From Pasteurella testudinis DSM 23072 (GTDB lineage Bacteria; Pseudomonadota; Gammaproteobacteria; Enterobacterales; Pasteurellaceae), in the NCBI RefSeq assembly GCF_900176075.1, contig NZ_FWWV01000035.1:1-64000 (forward strand): 64,000 nucleotides of DNA, read 5' to 3'. Positions 10,274-21,233 of the stretch are shown here, piece by piece. A model generated the notes under the pieces. That model worked only from the letters and a program-made list of their open reading frames with translations, did no database searches and was not told the origin of the DNA. The position numbers and the translations under genes were made by a program. Position 1 is the stretch's first letter. Every line of letters starts with the position of its first letter.

Positions 10274-10672
10274 TTATTTTTTCAATAAATCACGAATTTC
10301 AGTTAACAATTTTTCTTCGCTTGAAGGTTCAGCCGGAGCTTCTTCTTCCGCCGGTTGCTCGCGTTTTAATTTGTTTAACGCTTTGATCATCATAAAGATG
10401 GCGAAAGCAACAATAACGAAATCAAAGATATTTTGAATGAATGCACCATAGTTTAAGGTTACAGCCGGCGTTTCGCCCACCGCTTCCTGTAAAACGATAT
10501 TTAAATCTTTGAAATCAACACCGCCGGTGAAGATGCCCAATACCGGCATCACGATGTCGCCGACTAACGAACTGACGATTTTGCCGAATGCGCCGCCGAT
10601 GATCACACCGACTGCCATATCCACAACATTGCCACGCATTGCAAATTCACGAAACTCTTTCATCATGCTCAT
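10274..10672 (-). CDS. mscL: Large-conductance mechanosensitive channel MscL
   Basis: A 132-residue homopentameric inner membrane channel that opens under membrane tension to release solutes after osmotic downshock. The N-terminal amphipathic helix ([20 protein letters not shown]) and pore helix TM1 ([20 protein letters not shown], residues about 23-42) are canonical, TM2 lies near 75-97, and a charged C-terminal helix follows ([14 protein letters not shown]). Its promoter and terminator are both visible, so it can be transcribed alone. Confidence 0.97.
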   Translation of the reverse strand: MSMMKEFREFAMRGNVVDMAVGVIIGGAFGKIVSSLVGDIVMPVLGIFTGGVDFKDLNIVLQEAVGETPAVTLNYGAFIQNIFDFVIVAFAIFMMIKALNKLKREQPAEEEAPAEPSSEEKLLTEIRDLLKK

Positions 10673-10726
10673 AATAAATGATCCTTGTGCTTGTATAAAA
10701 TATAATCAGATTGTTTTGTCGGCGGT

Positions 10727-10754
10727 ATTATAGTTACTAATATAAAAATGTAAA
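10727..10754 (-). promoter_or_regulatory. Promoter of mscL
   Basis: On the minus strand TTTACA (complement of 10749-10754) and TATAAT (complement of 10727-10732) are 16 bases apart. They lie 55 bases before the mscL ATG, within an AT-rich gap behind trkA. Confidence 0.65.
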
Positions 10755-10808
10755 GTTATATTTCTGTAAATTTTATATTTTCCTATCATGAGCAACGGCT
10801 TATCTGAT

Positions 10809-12185
10809 TTAAATAAAAAATGGTGTCGGCTGGAACAATTTTTCGATTTCCGGCACTTGCTTTTTATCGTTCAGAAACAGGATAACATGGTCGTTGTCTT
10901 CGATAATCAGATGATTGCCGGCGATAATCACCTCTTCGCCGCGCAAAATAGCGCCGATAATACAACCGGCCGGCAGTTTCAGCTCGGCAATTTTGCGTCC
11001 GACCACATGGGAGGTTTCCAAATCGCCGTGCGCCACAATTTCGATTGCTTCGGCATTGCCTTTGCGCAGAGTGACCACATTGCGCACATCGCCTTTGCGT
11101 ACATGACCGAGCAGAGCGGAGATCGTCGCTTGTTGCGGCGAAAAACCGATATCGATCGTACCGCCTTGAATCAGGTTTAAATAAGCAATCCGCTGAATCA
11201 GCACCATCGCTTTCGCCGCCCCCAAGCGTTTTGCCAGCAGCGCCGCCATAATATTGGCTTCGTCATCACTGGTTAAGGCGATAAAAACATCAATATTTTC
11301 AATATGCTCTTCAAACAGCAACGATTGATCGGAAGCGTCGCCGGCAAAAACCAGCGTTTTTGACAGCTTTTCCGCCAGCTGTTCCGCCCGTTGCGGATTG
11401 CGTTCGATTAATTTGACCCGACAGCGCTCTTCCAGATATTTCGCCAAACCGGCGCCGATATTGCCGCCGCCGATAATCATCACCCGTCGGTACGGGCGCT
11501 CCAAGCGCTGCAATTCGCTCATCACCGCGCGAATATAAGGGGTGGCGCAGATGAACACCACTTCGTCACCGGCTTCGATAATCGTCGAGGCTTGCGGTCG
11601 GATATAGCGTTCTTGACGCGTTATCGACACAATCCGTGCGTCCAAGTGCGGTAAATGTTCTTTCAAGGCGGAAATCGCATAGCCGACCAGCGGACCGCCG
11701 TAGTAGGCTTTCACCGCCACCAAACTGATGCGCTCATCGGCAAAATGGGCGATTTGCAATGCGCCGGGATAGTCGATCAAACGGGCAATATCGTCAATCA
11801 CTAGCTTTTCCGGCGCGATAATATGATCAATCGGGATCACGTCCGCCTGAAACAGTTTGTCTTTTTCACGGATATATTCGTTTTCGCGAATGCGGGCGAT
11901 TTTGCTCGGCGTACCGAACAAGGTATAGGCGATTTGGCTGGCAATCATATTGGTTTCATCGGAGCTGGTGACCGCCACCAGCATATCCGCATCGGCGGCA
12001 CCGGCCTCACGCAGCACGCGCGGCGACGAGGCATTGCCGAGAATAACGCGTAAATCGAATTTATCCTGCAAATTGTTCAAGCGCTCTTGGTTGCTGTCGA
12101 TCACGGTGATATCGTTATCTTCGCTCACCAGATTTTCCGCCAATGTGCCGCCGACCTGTCCGGCACCGAGAATGATGATTTTCAT
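10809..12185 (-). CDS. trkA: Trk potassium uptake regulatory subunit TrkA
   Basis: A 458-residue cytoplasmic NAD(H)-binding regulator of Trk potassium channels. It is a tandem of two RCK units: the first Rossmann motif is [16 protein letters not shown] at residues 3-18 and the second [17 protein letters not shown] near 235. Each is followed by an RCK-C ligand-binding domain. It lies 14 bases after rsmB in the def-fmt-rsmB-trkA-mscL order typical of gammaproteobacteria. Confidence 0.97.
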   Translation of the reverse strand: MKIIILGAGQVGGTLAENLVSEDNDITVIDSNQERLNNLQDKFDLRVILGNASSPRVLREAGAADADMLVAVTSSDETNMIASQIAYTLFGTPSKIARIRENEYIREKDKLFQADVIPIDHIIAPEKLVIDDIARLIDYPGALQIAHFADERISLVAVKAYYGGPLVGYAISALKEHLPHLDARIVSITRQERYIRPQASTIIEAGDEVVFICATPYIRAVMSELQRLERPYRRVMIIGGGNIGAGLAKYLEERCRVKLIERNPQRAEQLAEKLSKTLVFAGDASDQSLLFEEHIENIDVFIALTSDDEANIMAALLAKRLGAAKAMVLIQRIAYLNLIQGGTIDIGFSPQQATISALLGHVRKGDVRNVVTLRKGNAEAIEIVAHGDLETSHVVGRKIAELKLPAGCIIGAILRGEEVIIAGNHLIIEDNDHVILFLNDKKQVPEIEKLFQPTPFFI

Positions 12186-12199
12186 AGCCTGTCCCTAAA

Positions 12200-13555
12200 T
12201 TAAGCCCTTTTGATTAATTTAGCATAAAAGAAGCCGTCGCCGCCCTGTTCTTCAGGCAAAAACTGTTTTCCGCCGGCATGTTGTTGTCCGAATATCGCGA
12301 CCGGCTCGGCATCGGCGTGTTGCGCGACAAAATCGTCGATCTGCCGCTGGTTTTCCTGTTTTAACACCGAACAGGTGGCATATAACAATGTGCCGCCGCT
12401 TTTCAAACGTGTCCAAAGTGCGGTTAAAATCTGCTGTTGCAACGCACTCAACGCCGCAATATCCTGCTCTTGGCGCAACCATTTGATATCGGGGTGACGA
12501 CGAATCACGCCGGTGGCGGAACAAGGCGCATCAAGCAGAATCCGATCGAACATCACGCCGTCCGCCAACCACTGTTGCGGCTGCGCCGCATCGCCGCAAA
12601 TCACTTGTGCCTGTTGGTTTAAGCGCTGCAAATTTTCTTTGACCCGCTGCAAACGCGCGGCTTCCACATCAAGCGCAATAACATCGGCTTGCGGCGCCAA
12701 CTGCAAAATATGGGTGGTTTTGCCGCCGGGCGCGGCACAGGCATCTAAAATCAACTCGCCGTTTTGCGGCTCAAGCAGCAAACCCGCCCATTGAGCGTGA
12801 CAGTCCTGCACCGTGACCCAACCTTGCGCAAAGTGCGGCAGCTGATTAACGCTGACCGCACTTTGCAAACGAATCGCACAATCAGGTTGATCGGCGACAG
12901 CTTGCGCGGCAATGCCGTGTTGCGCCAGTAACGCCAGATACGCTTCGCTCGAACAGTATTGCTGATTGACCCGTAACCACATCGGCGGTTTTTGGTTGTT
13001 GGCTTCGACGATTTGCCGCCACTGCTGCGGATAATCCTTTTTCAGCTGATTCACCAGCCATTCAGGGTGCAAGGTTTGCCAATGTTTGTCCACTGTTGCC
13101 AGAATCGACTCCTGCTCACGCAAAAAGCGGCGCAACACACCGTTCAACAACGAACGGAAACCGTCGGATTTCAACGCCGCAGCCGCATTGACCACTTCGT
13201 CCACCGCAGCGTGCGGCGGAATGCGCAGATATAACAGTTGGTACAAACCGACCAGCAGCAGACAATGTACGATTCGGGTTTTGCCTTTCAACGGTTTGCT
13301 CAGCAACAGGGCAATAATCCGTTCCAAACGCGGCAACACACGGCAAATGCCGAAACAGATTTCTTGCAGCAGCGGTTGATCCTGCGGCTTCACCTGCGCC
13401 GCAGCTTCGGGCAGCAACGCCGACAAGGATTTGCCTTGATCCAGCACTTGCAGCAGAATCTGCGCGGCAAGCGCACGGGTGGATAATGCCGCCGTCCGTT
13501 TTTTATGCGGGGCGGAAGCTGTGGCAGCGGTTGCGGCGGATTTAGCGTGCTTCAT
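12200..13555 (-). CDS. rsmB: 16S rRNA (cytosine-967-C5) methyltransferase RsmB
   Basis: Methylates C967 of 16S rRNA with S-adenosylmethionine. It has a NusB-like RNA-binding N-terminal domain (about 28-160) and a Rossmann methyltransferase domain with [15 protein letters not shown] (SAM binding), [20 protein letters not shown] and LLYATCSVL, which carry the two cysteines used in catalysis and product release. I start at the ATG at 13555 ([12 protein letters not shown], 451 residues), five bases after the fmt stop; a longer reading would run into fmt. The first 30 residues are a low-complexity Ala/Lys-rich tail. Confidence 0.95.
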   Translation of the reverse strand: MKHAKSAATAATASAPHKKRTAALSTRALAAQILLQVLDQGKSLSALLPEAAAQVKPQDQPLLQEICFGICRVLPRLERIIALLLSKPLKGKTRIVHCLLLVGLYQLLYLRIPPHAAVDEVVNAAAALKSDGFRSLLNGVLRRFLREQESILATVDKHWQTLHPEWLVNQLKKDYPQQWRQIVEANNQKPPMWLRVNQQYCSSEAYLALLAQHGIAAQAVADQPDCAIRLQSAVSVNQLPHFAQGWVTVQDCHAQWAGLLLEPQNGELILDACAAPGGKTTHILQLAPQADVIALDVEAARLQRVKENLQRLNQQAQVICGDAAQPQQWLADGVMFDRILLDAPCSATGVIRRHPDIKWLRQEQDIAALSALQQQILTALWTRLKSGGTLLYATCSVLKQENQRQIDDFVAQHADAEPVAIFGQQHAGGKQFLPEEQGGDGFFYAKLIKRA

Positions 13556-13560
13556 AATGA

Positions 13561-14520
13561 TTATTCCAAAATTGTGCCGATCGGCAGCCAATCACGGCGC
13601 GAGTTGAGCAAATCCTGCGCCCCCATCGGTTTTTTGCCTGCCGGTTGCAACACGGTTAAATTCAACACACCGTCGGCGGTGGCGATCTGAATGCCGTTTT
13701 TATCCGCCGCTAAAATCGTGCCGGGTGCTTTATCGATATGCGGTAAAACTTGCGCTTGATACACTTTAACCGTTTGCGCCTGTTGCTCGCCGTCGCGGGT
13801 GACAAAATAGCTGATCGGCCACGGATTAAAGGCGCGAATACAGCGTTCCAACTGCACCGCCGATAACCGCCAATCCAGTCTTGCCTCTTCCTTGCTTAAT
13901 TTTTGCGCATAATTGCTGTGCGCTTCATCTTGTTTTTCCGGCTTAAATTTGCCGCTTTGCAGTCCGTCCAACACCTCAAGCAACACACTCGGCGCAATTT
14001 GCGCCAGTTTTTGATACAACGAAGCGGACGTTTCGTCCGCCGCCAACGGACAGCTGACTTTATGCAGCATATCGCCGGTATCCAAGCCGATATCCATCTG
14101 CATAATGGTCACGCCGCTCTGTTGGTCACCTGCCCAAACCGCTCTTTGAATCGGCGCCGCGCCGCGCCAACGCGGCAACAGCGAACCGTGTACGTTCAGA
14201 CAGCCCAAACGCGGTGCGTCCAATACCGCTTGCGGCAGCAGCAGGCCGTATGCCACCACCACCATGACATCGGCGTTTAATGCACTTAATTGTTGCTGCG
14301 CTTCGGCATTGCGTAACGATTTCGGCTGATAAAGCGCTAAACCGTGTTGTTGCGCCAGTTGCTTAACCGCACTTTGCTGCAATTTTTTGCCGCGTCCCGC
14401 CGGCTTGTCCGGTTGGGTGTAAACCGCGATCACACGGTGTTGGCTGTTCAACAGCGCCTGCAAATGTTGGGCAGCAAAATCCGGCGTGCCGGCGAAGATA
14501 ATATTTAAAGGTTTTTGCAT
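13561..14520 (-). CDS. fmt: Methionyl-tRNA formyltransferase
   Basis: Formylates initiator Met-tRNA with 10-formyl-THF. The 319-residue protein has the formyltransferase fold with [18 protein letters not shown] at the start, the catalytic Asn-His-Asp set in [17 protein letters not shown] (near 108-124) and [11 protein letters not shown] (near 140-150), and a C-terminal OB-like tRNA-binding domain. It is followed by rsmB and preceded by def, its functional partner, with a hairpin between. Confidence 0.97.
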   Translation of the reverse strand: MQKPLNIIFAGTPDFAAQHLQALLNSQHRVIAVYTQPDKPAGRGKKLQQSAVKQLAQQHGLALYQPKSLRNAEAQQQLSALNADVMVVVAYGLLLPQAVLDAPRLGCLNVHGSLLPRWRGAAPIQRAVWAGDQQSGVTIMQMDIGLDTGDMLHKVSCPLAADETSASLYQKLAQIAPSVLLEVLDGLQSGKFKPEKQDEAHSNYAQKLSKEEARLDWRLSAVQLERCIRAFNPWPISYFVTRDGEQQAQTVKVYQAQVLPHIDKAPGTILAADKNGIQIATADGVLNLTVLQPAGKKPMGAQDLLNSRRDWLPIGTILE

Positions 14521-14560
14521 AATGTGCTACGTCGTCTGAAAATGATGGGATAAAACAAAT

Positions 14561-14580
14561 AACCTCTCAATCGAGAGGCT
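14561..14580 (-). terminator. Hairpin between def and fmt
   Basis: GCCTCTC and GAGAGGTT on the minus strand pair around the loop GATT; a T-rich stretch (TTATTTGTTTTATC) follows. It could terminate part of the def transcript before fmt. The U-run is interrupted, so read-through is likely. Confidence 0.5.
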
Positions 14581-14591
14581 ATTCAACGCGT

Positions 14592-15098
14592 TTATTTGGC
14601 ATTTAAGCGGTTCTGTTTTTCCATTTTTTGTTTAATCCGCTGTCTTTTCAACGGCGATAAATAATCGACAAACAGCACGCCGTTTAAGTGATCGATTTCA
14701 TGCTGAATACAAATTGCCAGCAGTTCGTCCGCTTCCAACGTAAATTCCTGCCCGTTGCGATCCAGCGCTTTGACCGTCACTTTCTCTTTACGCGGCACCA
14801 AGCCACGACAGCCCGGAATCGACAAACAGCCCTCTTCAATGCCGGTTTCGCCGGACGAGGCGACAATTTCAGGGTTAATCAGCACGATTTGCCGCTGTTT
14901 GTCGCCTTCGATGTCAATCGTGATAATTTGCTGATGAATATCGACCTGCGTCGCCGCCAAGCCGATGCCTTCGTCGTGGTACATGGTGTCGAACATATCG
15001 TCGATAATCGCGCGGATCGAATCGTCCACGTCGACGACCGCCGCCGCTTTGGTGCGCAAGCGCTCGTCAGGGTATTTTAATACCGTTAAAATGCTCAT
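14592..15098 (-). CDS. def: Peptide deformylase
   Basis: Removes the formyl group from nascent proteins with a ferrous ion. The 168-residue protein has all three class I motifs: [11 protein letters not shown] (near 44-54), EEGCLSIPG (near 89-97) and QHEIDHLNG (near 132-140), whose Cys and two His hold the metal and whose Glu is catalytic. First gene of the def-fmt-rsmB-trkA run. Confidence 0.98.
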   Translation of the reverse strand: MSILTVLKYPDERLRTKAAAVVDVDDSIRAIIDDMFDTMYHDEGIGLAATQVDIHQQIITIDIEGDKQRQIVLINPEIVASSGETGIEEGCLSIPGCRGLVPRKEKVTVKALDRNGQEFTLEADELLAICIQHEIDHLNGVLFVDYLSPLKRQRIKQKMEKQNRLNAK

Positions 15099-15189
15099 AA
15101 ATGCCGTTCTCTTTCTTCAAAAATCAGGATAAAAACAAGTTAGTGCGCTATTCTAACGATTTTTGCGGCATAAAGGAACAAAAGTGCGG

Positions 15190-17079
15190 TCACGCGTTTT
15201 CAAAAATATCGCCGTCACGCAGCAAATGCACATCGCCTTTGCGCCATAAAAAACCGCACTTATCAAAATATTCAATCAGTTGCACCGTCATCTTACGCCC
15301 GAATTGCAGTTGATCGCGCAACTCGTTGACTGAAATGCCGCCGTGTCGGGCAATATGCTGTTTAATCCGATCGGCATAGGCATAAACCGTTTCGCTGAGG
15401 AAGAAACGATCTTTAATCACTGCGGTCAAGTAGCCGAGTTTACCGGCTTTATACAGAAAATTGCGCATCACGCTCTCCTCTATCGCCAGCGCTTTCGCCA
15501 GATCGCGCACCCACAGCGCCTGCCCTTGCGCCGCCAAAAATTCGGCTTCGACCCGTTGCCATAGTTGTTGTTCTTCCGCACTCAATTCGATTTTGTGATC
15601 GGGCAGATGTATCCAGCCGCGCGTCTGCGCCAGTTGTGCGCCGTTAAGCAACTCGTCAATCAATTGATAAATCAGCCCGACAGGCTGTTTCAAACACGCC
15701 ATGCGCTGCAAACGCGCTTTGGAAACGCCCAGTTGATCGCTATGCTGCTGATGATAAAGTTGCATCGCTTGCAACAGGCGCTGTTGTTGGCGTTGGCGGT
15801 AATCTTGGCTGAATACATAATGATGAAAAGTGCTGAAACCCAGCCGCTGCTGTAACTGTCGAAAGTGCGGTTCGCTCAGTTGTTCCGTCCAGCAGACCGC
15901 ACTTTGCACCAGACAGCCTTGTGCCAAATAATAACCCAGCCGCTGCTCGCTGCTGTCACTGTTTGCCAATTGCCATAAATAATCCAAACGCGCCTGATTG
16001 CGTTTATAACGAGTCGGCGAATTGATTTCCAGCACTGTTGCGCCGGCAAGAGTCTGTTTATTGTCGCCGCTGCGCAAAATCAATTTGTCGCCAAACGCCA
16101 AAAACAGCGGATATTGCAGGATCACTTCCGCCAGACAGACCGCACTTTGCGATTGGGCCGATTGGGGCGTTTGCAATAATGTCAATTTGGCGGTGATATG
16201 GCTGGCGGCATGATAAAGGTGGATTGCCTGACTGATTTTTAACCCCGTATTCGGCTTCACCAGCACGGTAATCCGTTCGCTGCCGTAGGCTTGATCGTGG
16301 GAAAACAACCAATCGCCGCGTTCGATCACGCTTTGATCAACACCGGCCAGATTGAGCGCCAAGCGTTGTCCTGCGCTTCCACGCGCCGCTTGCTGGTTTT
16401 GCGCATGGATGTTTTTAACCCTGATTTCCTGTTTCAGCTGGCGGGATAAGAACAATTTGTCATCAATTGCCACCTGCCCGCCAAATGCCGTACCGGTCAC
16501 TACTTTTCCGGCGCCTTTGATATGAAAAGTGCGGTCAATTGCATAGCGGAACGGTTTATCTGCCATTGGCTTGGTATCCAGTGCGGCAAGATGATTTTTG
16601 AGTGCGGCAATGCCTTGTCCACTGACAGCTGAGGTGACAAAAACCGCACTTTTACCGCCCCCCTGATCCGCTAAAAACGGATATCGCTGAAACAAGGTTT
16701 GCTGCAATTGCGCAATCTGTGCCGCATCTGCTTTATCCGCCTTGCTGATCACGAGCATAATCCGCTTAAAATCCAACAATTTTAACAGTGTTAAATGCTC
16801 GTCGGTTTGCGGCTTGATCCCTTCGTCCGCAGCGACGACCAGCATCGCATACTCCACGCCGCCAAGCCCAGCCAGCATATTGGATAAAAAACGTTCGTGA
16901 CCGGGCACGTCAATAAAACCAAGCGTTCTGCCGTCCGCCAACGGTAAATAGGCATAGCCCAGATCAATGGTCATGCCGCGTTTTTTCTCTTCCGGCAAAT
17001 GGGTGGTATCGGTGCCGGTCAAAGCCTGGATAAGTGCGGTTTTGCCATGATCGACATGGCCGGCGCTGACAATAATCAT
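15190..17079 (-). CDS. selB: Selenocysteine-specific elongation factor SelB
   Basis: GTPase that delivers Sec-tRNA(Sec) to UGA codons marked by a SECIS hairpin. The 629-residue protein starts with an EF-Tu-like domain: [14 protein letters not shown] (G1), DVPGHE (G3) and SKAD (G4). Two beta-barrel domains follow and then winged helices at the C-terminus (about 380-629) that bind the SECIS RNA. Its start overlaps the end of selA by four bases. An unlinked selenoprotein gene such as fdnG is expected elsewhere in the genome. Confidence 0.97.
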   Translation of the reverse strand: MIIVSAGHVDHGKTALIQALTGTDTTHLPEEKKRGMTIDLGYAYLPLADGRTLGFIDVPGHERFLSNMLAGLGGVEYAMLVVAADEGIKPQTDEHLTLLKLLDFKRIMLVISKADKADAAQIAQLQQTLFQRYPFLADQGGGKSAVFVTSAVSGQGIAALKNHLAALDTKPMADKPFRYAIDRTFHIKGAGKVVTGTAFGGQVAIDDKLFLSRQLKQEIRVKNIHAQNQQAARGSAGQRLALNLAGVDQSVIERGDWLFSHDQAYGSERITVLVKPNTGLKISQAIHLYHAASHITAKLTLLQTPQSAQSQSAVCLAEVILQYPLFLAFGDKLILRSGDNKQTLAGATVLEINSPTRYKRNQARLDYLWQLANSDSSEQRLGYYLAQGCLVQSAVCWTEQLSEPHFRQLQQRLGFSTFHHYVFSQDYRQRQQQRLLQAMQLYHQQHSDQLGVSKARLQRMACLKQPVGLIYQLIDELLNGAQLAQTRGWIHLPDHKIELSAEEQQLWQRVEAEFLAAQGQALWVRDLAKALAIEESVMRNFLYKAGKLGYLTAVIKDRFFLSETVYAYADRIKQHIARHGGISVNELRDQLQFGRKMTVQLIEYFDKCGFLWRKGDVHLLRDGDIFENA

Positions 17080-18467
17080 AGTTCGTCCAAGGTGGTCAAA
17101 AGTTGTTGCGGATTGGCGACGCTGCGCAGATCCAGCCAGAGTTTCTGTTGTTCGATCCGACCGATAATCGGTTGGCTCAACTGCTTCAAGGAGCGGATTA
17201 ACTGCATTAAATCCGCATTTTTTGCCGAGTGCGGCTGCAATGTCACCGCCAGCGACGGAATACGATACATCGGTTGCGATCCGCTGCCGATCTGCGCCGA
17301 ACTGGTTTCAATCCGCAACGCATAATCTGCGCCCAATTTTTCCTGCAATTTGCGTAACAGCGGCTCGGCAAGGGTTTGCAAATGCTCCGGATCCTGCGTC
17401 AATAACCTTAAAGTCGGATTACTGTCGGTCAGTTTTTCACTAAACAGATAATCACGCAACGTGGCTTCCAACCCTGCCAGAATAACTTTATCACAACGCA
17501 ACGCCCGTTTTAGCGGGTGCTGCTGCAAACGCTCGATATACTCTTTTTTGCCGACGATAATCCCCGCTTGCGGCCCGCCCAATAATTTATCGCCGGAAAA
17601 CGACACCAGATCCACCCCGTCCGCCAACATTTTTTGCGGCGTCGGTTCGGTTGGCAAGCCGTAAGCGCTGAGATCAATTAATGCGCCGCTGCCCAAATCA
17701 CTGATTAACGGCAAGTGGTGTTGTCGCGCCAACTGTGCCAAATCCGCTTCGCCGACACTTTCGGTAAAACCGCAAATCTGATAGTTACTGCTGTGAACTT
17801 TCATTAAAAGTGCGGTATTTTCAGTAATATTGTCGGCATAATCGGTTAAACGGGTGCGGTTGGTAGTGCCGACTTCCACCAGTTTGCAGCCGGCTTGCTG
17901 CATAATATCCGGAATACGAAACGCACCGCCGATCTCAATCAGTTCACCGCGCGAAATAATCACTTCTTTGCCGGCGGCGAAGGTCGCCAACAGCAACAGT
18001 ACCGCCGCCGCATTGTTATTGACGATACACACCGCTTCCGCCCCGCACAGCGGCGCCAACAGTTCACTGATATACTGATCGCGGTGGCTGCGTTTACTCT
18101 GGCTCAAATCAAATTCCAACGCCACGTTTTCCTGCATCGCCACCAACGCCGCCTGCTGCGCCGCTTGACCCCATAACGCCCGCCCCAGATTGGTATGCAG
18201 CACCGTACCGGTCAAATTATGCACTTTTTTAATCGCTACCTGCCGTTGCTGCTGCAAATCATGCGCCAATTTTTTATATAATATGGAAAAATCGCTGAAA
18301 TAGCGCGGCAACTGTTGCTGTTGCGCAATCTGTCGGCGTGCCAGTTGTAACAAACTGCGCAACTGGTTCACCACAGCCGAACGCCCGAAACGCGCTGTCA
18401 GTAATTCGCCCTGTGCGCTATTCAGAATTTTATCGATTGACGGTAACTGGCGATAAAGCGTATTCAT
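17076..18467 (-). CDS. selA: L-seryl-tRNA(Sec) selenium transferase SelA
   Basis: PLP enzyme that converts Ser-tRNA(Sec) to Sec-tRNA(Sec) using selenophosphate. The 463-residue length is normal for the decameric bacterial enzyme; the PLP-binding lysine lies in [18 protein letters not shown] near residue 292. selA and selB form an operon with a four-base overlap, pointing away from the divergent selC tRNA gene 100 bases upstream. Confidence 0.97.
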   Translation of the reverse strand: MNTLYRQLPSIDKILNSAQGELLTARFGRSAVVNQLRSLLQLARRQIAQQQQLPRYFSDFSILYKKLAHDLQQQRQVAIKKVHNLTGTVLHTNLGRALWGQAAQQAALVAMQENVALEFDLSQSKRSHRDQYISELLAPLCGAEAVCIVNNNAAAVLLLLATFAAGKEVIISRGELIEIGGAFRIPDIMQQAGCKLVEVGTTNRTRLTDYADNITENTALLMKVHSSNYQICGFTESVGEADLAQLARQHHLPLISDLGSGALIDLSAYGLPTEPTPQKMLADGVDLVSFSGDKLLGGPQAGIIVGKKEYIERLQQHPLKRALRCDKVILAGLEATLRDYLFSEKLTDSNPTLRLLTQDPEHLQTLAEPLLRKLQEKLGADYALRIETSSAQIGSGSQPMYRIPSLAVTLQPHSAKNADLMQLIRSLKQLSQPIIGRIEQQKLWLDLRSVANPQQLLTTLDEL

Positions 18468-18567
18468 AACGGATCGATTCCCTCAAATAAGCAATTCTAT
18501 CGGTTGATTTTAATGCCATTTCAATTAAAATTCAGTACAATATTGCAATCAACATGCAAAAACGGAA

Positions 18568-18662
18568 GGAAGATCGTCGTTTCCGGTGAAGCGGCAGGAC
18601 TTCAAATCCTGTTAAGGCTGCCAGCAGTCTTGGGTGGGTTCAACTCCCATGATCTTCCGCCA
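18568..18662 (+). tRNA. selC: tRNA-Sec (anticodon TCA)
   Basis: A 95-base tRNA, the size of E. coli tRNA(Sec), with GGAAGATCG at the 5' end pairing with the 3' end before CCA, which is encoded. The anticodon stem CAGGA/TCCTG (18595-18599, 18607-18611) encloses the loop CTTCAAA with anticodon TCA at 18602-18604, and there is a long extra arm. Its 3' end from the T-arm onward is the attachment site of the mobile element, and the gene stays intact after integration. selA-selB lie divergently upstream. Confidence 0.97.
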
Positions 18663-18663
18663 A
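18639..18663 (+). repeat. attL core: 3' end of selC
   Basis: TTCAACTCCCATGATCTTCC plus GCCAA, covering half of the T-arm, the acceptor strand and CCA of selC. The copy at 36283-36306 matches except for one missing T. Integration at a tRNA 3' end by a P4-type integrase rebuilds the tRNA, as seen here. Confidence 0.85.
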
Positions 18664-18781
18664 TTCATTAATCACACGTCTTCATACTTCATCATTTCAC
18701 CTGATAAACCCTAGTAAAATCAACCTTTCTTAATAAATCTATTCGTCACTGTTCGTCATATTTAATCGTTCTTTGTCACTT

Positions 18782-18990
18782 TTTTAGTTCCCTTTTTAGT
18801 TCCCTGATCTATACTATTTGCCCAACTCCCGAAAGTTACTCTCAAAAATTGCTGTTTTTCTGAAAAAAAAAGGAACTAAAACGTCGTAATCATATGAATA
18901 TAAAGATAAAAAATAAAACTACTCAAGGTAACAAAAGGGAATAAAACACCGAAAATAGGGAACTATAATTTTTTATACAGGGAACTAAAA
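18782..18990. promoter_or_regulatory. Left arm-type repeats (TTTTAGTTCCC) between selC and int
   Basis: TTTTAGTTCCC occurs at 18782-18792 and 18794-18804 (12-base period). Inverted copies GGAACTAAAA (18872-18881), GGGAACTATAA (18958-18968) and GGGAACTAAAA (18980-18990) follow. The same 12-base-spaced pair is found at the right end (36206-36228), so these are best read as arm-type sites for the integrase or for AlpA acting as excision factor. The 350-base stretch 18663-19011 holds nothing else that I can recognise. Confidence 0.65.
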
Positions 18991-19011
18991 TCACCGAAAG
19001 GCTTGTTATAT

Positions 19012-20286
19012 ATGGCTAGAAGAGTAATACCGCTTATTGATTCCGAGATCAAAAACGCCAAACCAAAAGCAAAAGAATATTTGCTTTCCGACGGTGGCGG
19101 ATTGCATTTACTGGTGTCACCTAAAGGGGGTAAATTATGGCGCTTTATCTATGTGCAGCCATACACGAAAAAACGCTTAAAAATGGGTTTAGGGCGTTAC
19201 CCTGATTTATCACTGATTGAAGCACGGAAGATACGAGATGAATATAACGCTTTGCTGGTGCTGAATATCGATCCGCAGGAACACCGCAAGCAGTTAGAGC
19301 AAACCGAAGCCGACAGCAAAAACCGCACTTTTAAACGTTTGGCAGAAGAATGGTTCAATGACCGCAAGCAGAAAGCCAATTATTCGGACCGGACAGCAGA
19401 AGATACTTGGGCAATGTTTGAACGGCACATTCTCCCGGCACTAGGCAATTACCCGATTGGCGAAATAACTCCCCTTGTTGCTATCAATGCGTTTAAGCCA
19501 CTGGAAAAGGCAGGCAAGCTAGAAACCGTAAAAAAGATTATTAGCAATGTGAATAACGTTATGCGCTATGTGCTGCACAGGGGCATGATCAGCCATAACC
19601 CTCTAACAGAGATTGGGAAAGAGTTTGATAAGCCCGTAAGCCAAGGCATGAAAACAATTCAACCGGAAGAGCTGAAAGAATTTTTATACGGCTTTTATCG
19701 TGCCAGAGATGAGCAGCGTTTTAACCCACTGTCCTTCTATGCGGTTATGCTGGTAGTGCTGACCGGCGGCAGACCGTCCGAAATTGCCCGAGCTAAATGG
19801 CAAGATGTAGATTTAGAAAATCAGTTGTGGCACTACCGAGTGCAAAAAGGCAATAAGAATCTGCCGGAGGGGCGATTACACACAGTGACACTATCACGCC
19901 AAGCTACCGCGATTTTCAGCAAACTGAAAGCCATTCAGACCGCACTTGATATGAATAGTGAATTTGTCTTTGCCAGCTTCATTGCGAAAGACGGGCATTT
20001 AACGATTGAAGCCATGCGCAAGGCGATCATTAAAGGAATAGGCGAGAAGAGGCTAACCACGCACGGCATAAGGCATTTATTCAGCACCTCACTGAACGAG
20101 CAAGATTACAAAGCGGACTGGATAGAAAGAGCGTTATCACACAAGCAGAACAAAGATAAAAACCAAATACGCCGCACCTATGATAAATCGCTTTATCTCA
20201 AGCAACGGGCTGAAATGCTACAGCAGTGGGCGGACTATGTGGAGAGCCAAGCACCAGCGCTGATAGTCACCGAATCAATAAATTAA
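19012..20286 (+). CDS. int: P4-type tyrosine integrase
   Basis: Catalyses integration into selC and, with an excision factor, removal. The 424-residue protein has an N-terminal DUF4102-type arm-binding domain (LSDGGGLHLLVSPKGGKLWR near 26-45), a core-binding helical domain (about 100-190), and a catalytic domain with the full residue set: Arg254 (GGRPSEIARAKW), His351 and Arg354 (THGIRHLF), His377 and nucleophile Tyr390 (RRTYDKS). I start at the ATG at 19012; a TTG three codons earlier is less likely. The LexA-like box begins directly after its stop codon. selC is also the target of E. coli satellites such as retronphage phiR73. Confidence 0.95.
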   Translation: MARRVIPLIDSEIKNAKPKAKEYLLSDGGGLHLLVSPKGGKLWRFIYVQPYTKKRLKMGLGRYPDLSLIEARKIRDEYNALLVLNIDPQEHRKQLEQTEADSKNRTFKRLAEEWFNDRKQKANYSDRTAEDTWAMFERHILPALGNYPIGEITPLVAINAFKPLEKAGKLETVKKIISNVNNVMRYVLHRGMISHNPLTEIGKEFDKPVSQGMKTIQPEELKEFLYGFYRARDEQRFNPLSFYAVMLVVLTGGRPSEIARAKWQDVDLENQLWHYRVQKGNKNLPEGRLHTVTLSRQATAIFSKLKAIQTALDMNSEFVFASFIAKDGHLTIEAMRKAIIKGIGEKRLTTHGIRHLFSTSLNEQDYKADWIERALSHKQNKDKNQIRRTYDKSLYLKQRAEMLQQWADYVESQAPALIVTESIN

Positions 20287-20323
20287 CTGTATGCTTGTAC
20301 AGTATGCGCAATTATGGTTAAAT
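20287..20323 (+). promoter_or_regulatory. LexA (SOS) box overlapping a promoter for the Fic gene
   Basis: CTGTATGCTTGTACAG (20287-20302) is a perfect CTGT-N8-ACAG LexA-type box. TTGTAC within it (20295-20300) is placed 17 bases before TTAAAT (20318-20323), giving a plausible sigma-70 promoter whose -35 is covered by the box. The next gene (ATG at 20379, AAGGA ribosome site) is a Fic protein. LexA repression and induction by DNA damage follow from the match to the gammaproteobacterial consensus (inference). Confidence 0.7.
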
Positions 20324-20378
20324 ATGACACATAATAAACAGTTTATTTAGACAGTTCGCAAAGCTAAGGACTGATAAA

Positions 20379-21119
20379 ATGGCAAATCAACTGCAACACA
20401 TTGACGAGTTAAAAAATCAATTATCTGCATTGCGCCCACTGAGTGCGGCAGAGCTAAAACGGCTGCAAGAAGAATTTATTATTGAATCTTCTTACAATTC
20501 TAACGCTATCGAGGGTAACACGCTGACACTGCGGGAAACCGCTTTAATTTTGCGTGACGGTATAACCATTGCTGAAAAACCTATCAGAGAACATTTAGAG
20601 GTCATCGGTTATAAAGACGCTTTTAATTATCTGTTTGAACTGGTGGCAAACCGTGAACCATTGACCGAGCGCACCATTAAAGAAATTCATTCGCTGGTGC
20701 TGATGAATGACGCAGAGAATAAAGGCGTGTATCGACGTGTTCCGGTGCGAATCATGGGCGCAGACAATGAACCGACACAACCGCACTTAATCGCCGAACA
20801 AATGGGCGCATTACTTGCTGATTATGCCGACAAACTACAGCACCAGCACCCGATAGAGGCGATAGCGTGGCTACATTTAGCTTTTGAAAGCATTCACCCG
20901 TTTATCGACGGTAACGGACGCACAGGGCGGCTGTTGTTGAATTTTGAATTGATGAAGTGCGGTTATTTACCGATTGATATTAAATTTAGCGACAGGGCAA
21001 AATACTATCAATGTTTCGATGATTACCACCAACAGCAACAACCAACAGAATTTTTATCGTTGGTGGCTAGTTATGAGATAGCAGAATTAGAACGATATAT
21101 TACGATTTTAAGCAATTAA
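20379..21119 (+). CDS. Fic-domain protein (predicted AMP transferase), SOS-box controlled
   Basis: A 246-residue protein with the complete Fic active site HPFIDGNGRTGR at residues 173-184, where His173 is the general base and Asp177 binds magnesium. An N-terminal inhibitory helix with S41-x-x-x-E45-G46-N47 (SNAIEGN) marks the class II, self-inhibited Fic group. Such enzymes transfer AMP from ATP to target proteins; targets vary and cannot be read from sequence. It is the first gene after int and sits behind a LexA-type promoter, so DNA damage may raise it. It has two uptake signals (20783, 20955). A toxin, target-modifying or anti-phage role are all possible. Confidence 0.88.
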   Translation: MANQLQHIDELKNQLSALRPLSAAELKRLQEEFIIESSYNSNAIEGNTLTLRETALILRDGITIAEKPIREHLEVIGYKDAFNYLFELVANREPLTERTIKEIHSLVLMNDAENKGVYRRVPVRIMGADNEPTQPHLIAEQMGALLADYADKLQHQHPIEAIAWLHLAFESIHPFIDGNGRTGRLLLNFELMKCGYLPIDIKFSDRAKYYQCFDDYHQQQQPTEFLSLVASYEIAELERYITILSN

Positions 21120-21178
21120 CTATTTAATCAAATTAGTGCGGCTAGGCACGGATTAATTACCCGAGCCGAAAGAGTGAA

Positions 21179-21217
21179 ACCCCTATTTTACTTTGCCGCA
21201 CTTCCACTAATAGGGGT
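21179..21217. other. Hairpin between the Fic gene and the coiled-coil gene
   Basis: ACCCCTATT (21179-21187) pairs perfectly with AATAGGGGT (21209-21217) around a 21-base loop. No U-run follows; the right arm ends 16 bases before the GTG of the next gene, close to its ribosome site, so it could modulate translation or act as a processing site. Confidence 0.45.
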
Positions 21218-21233
21218 AGCGTAGGGGCGTTTT

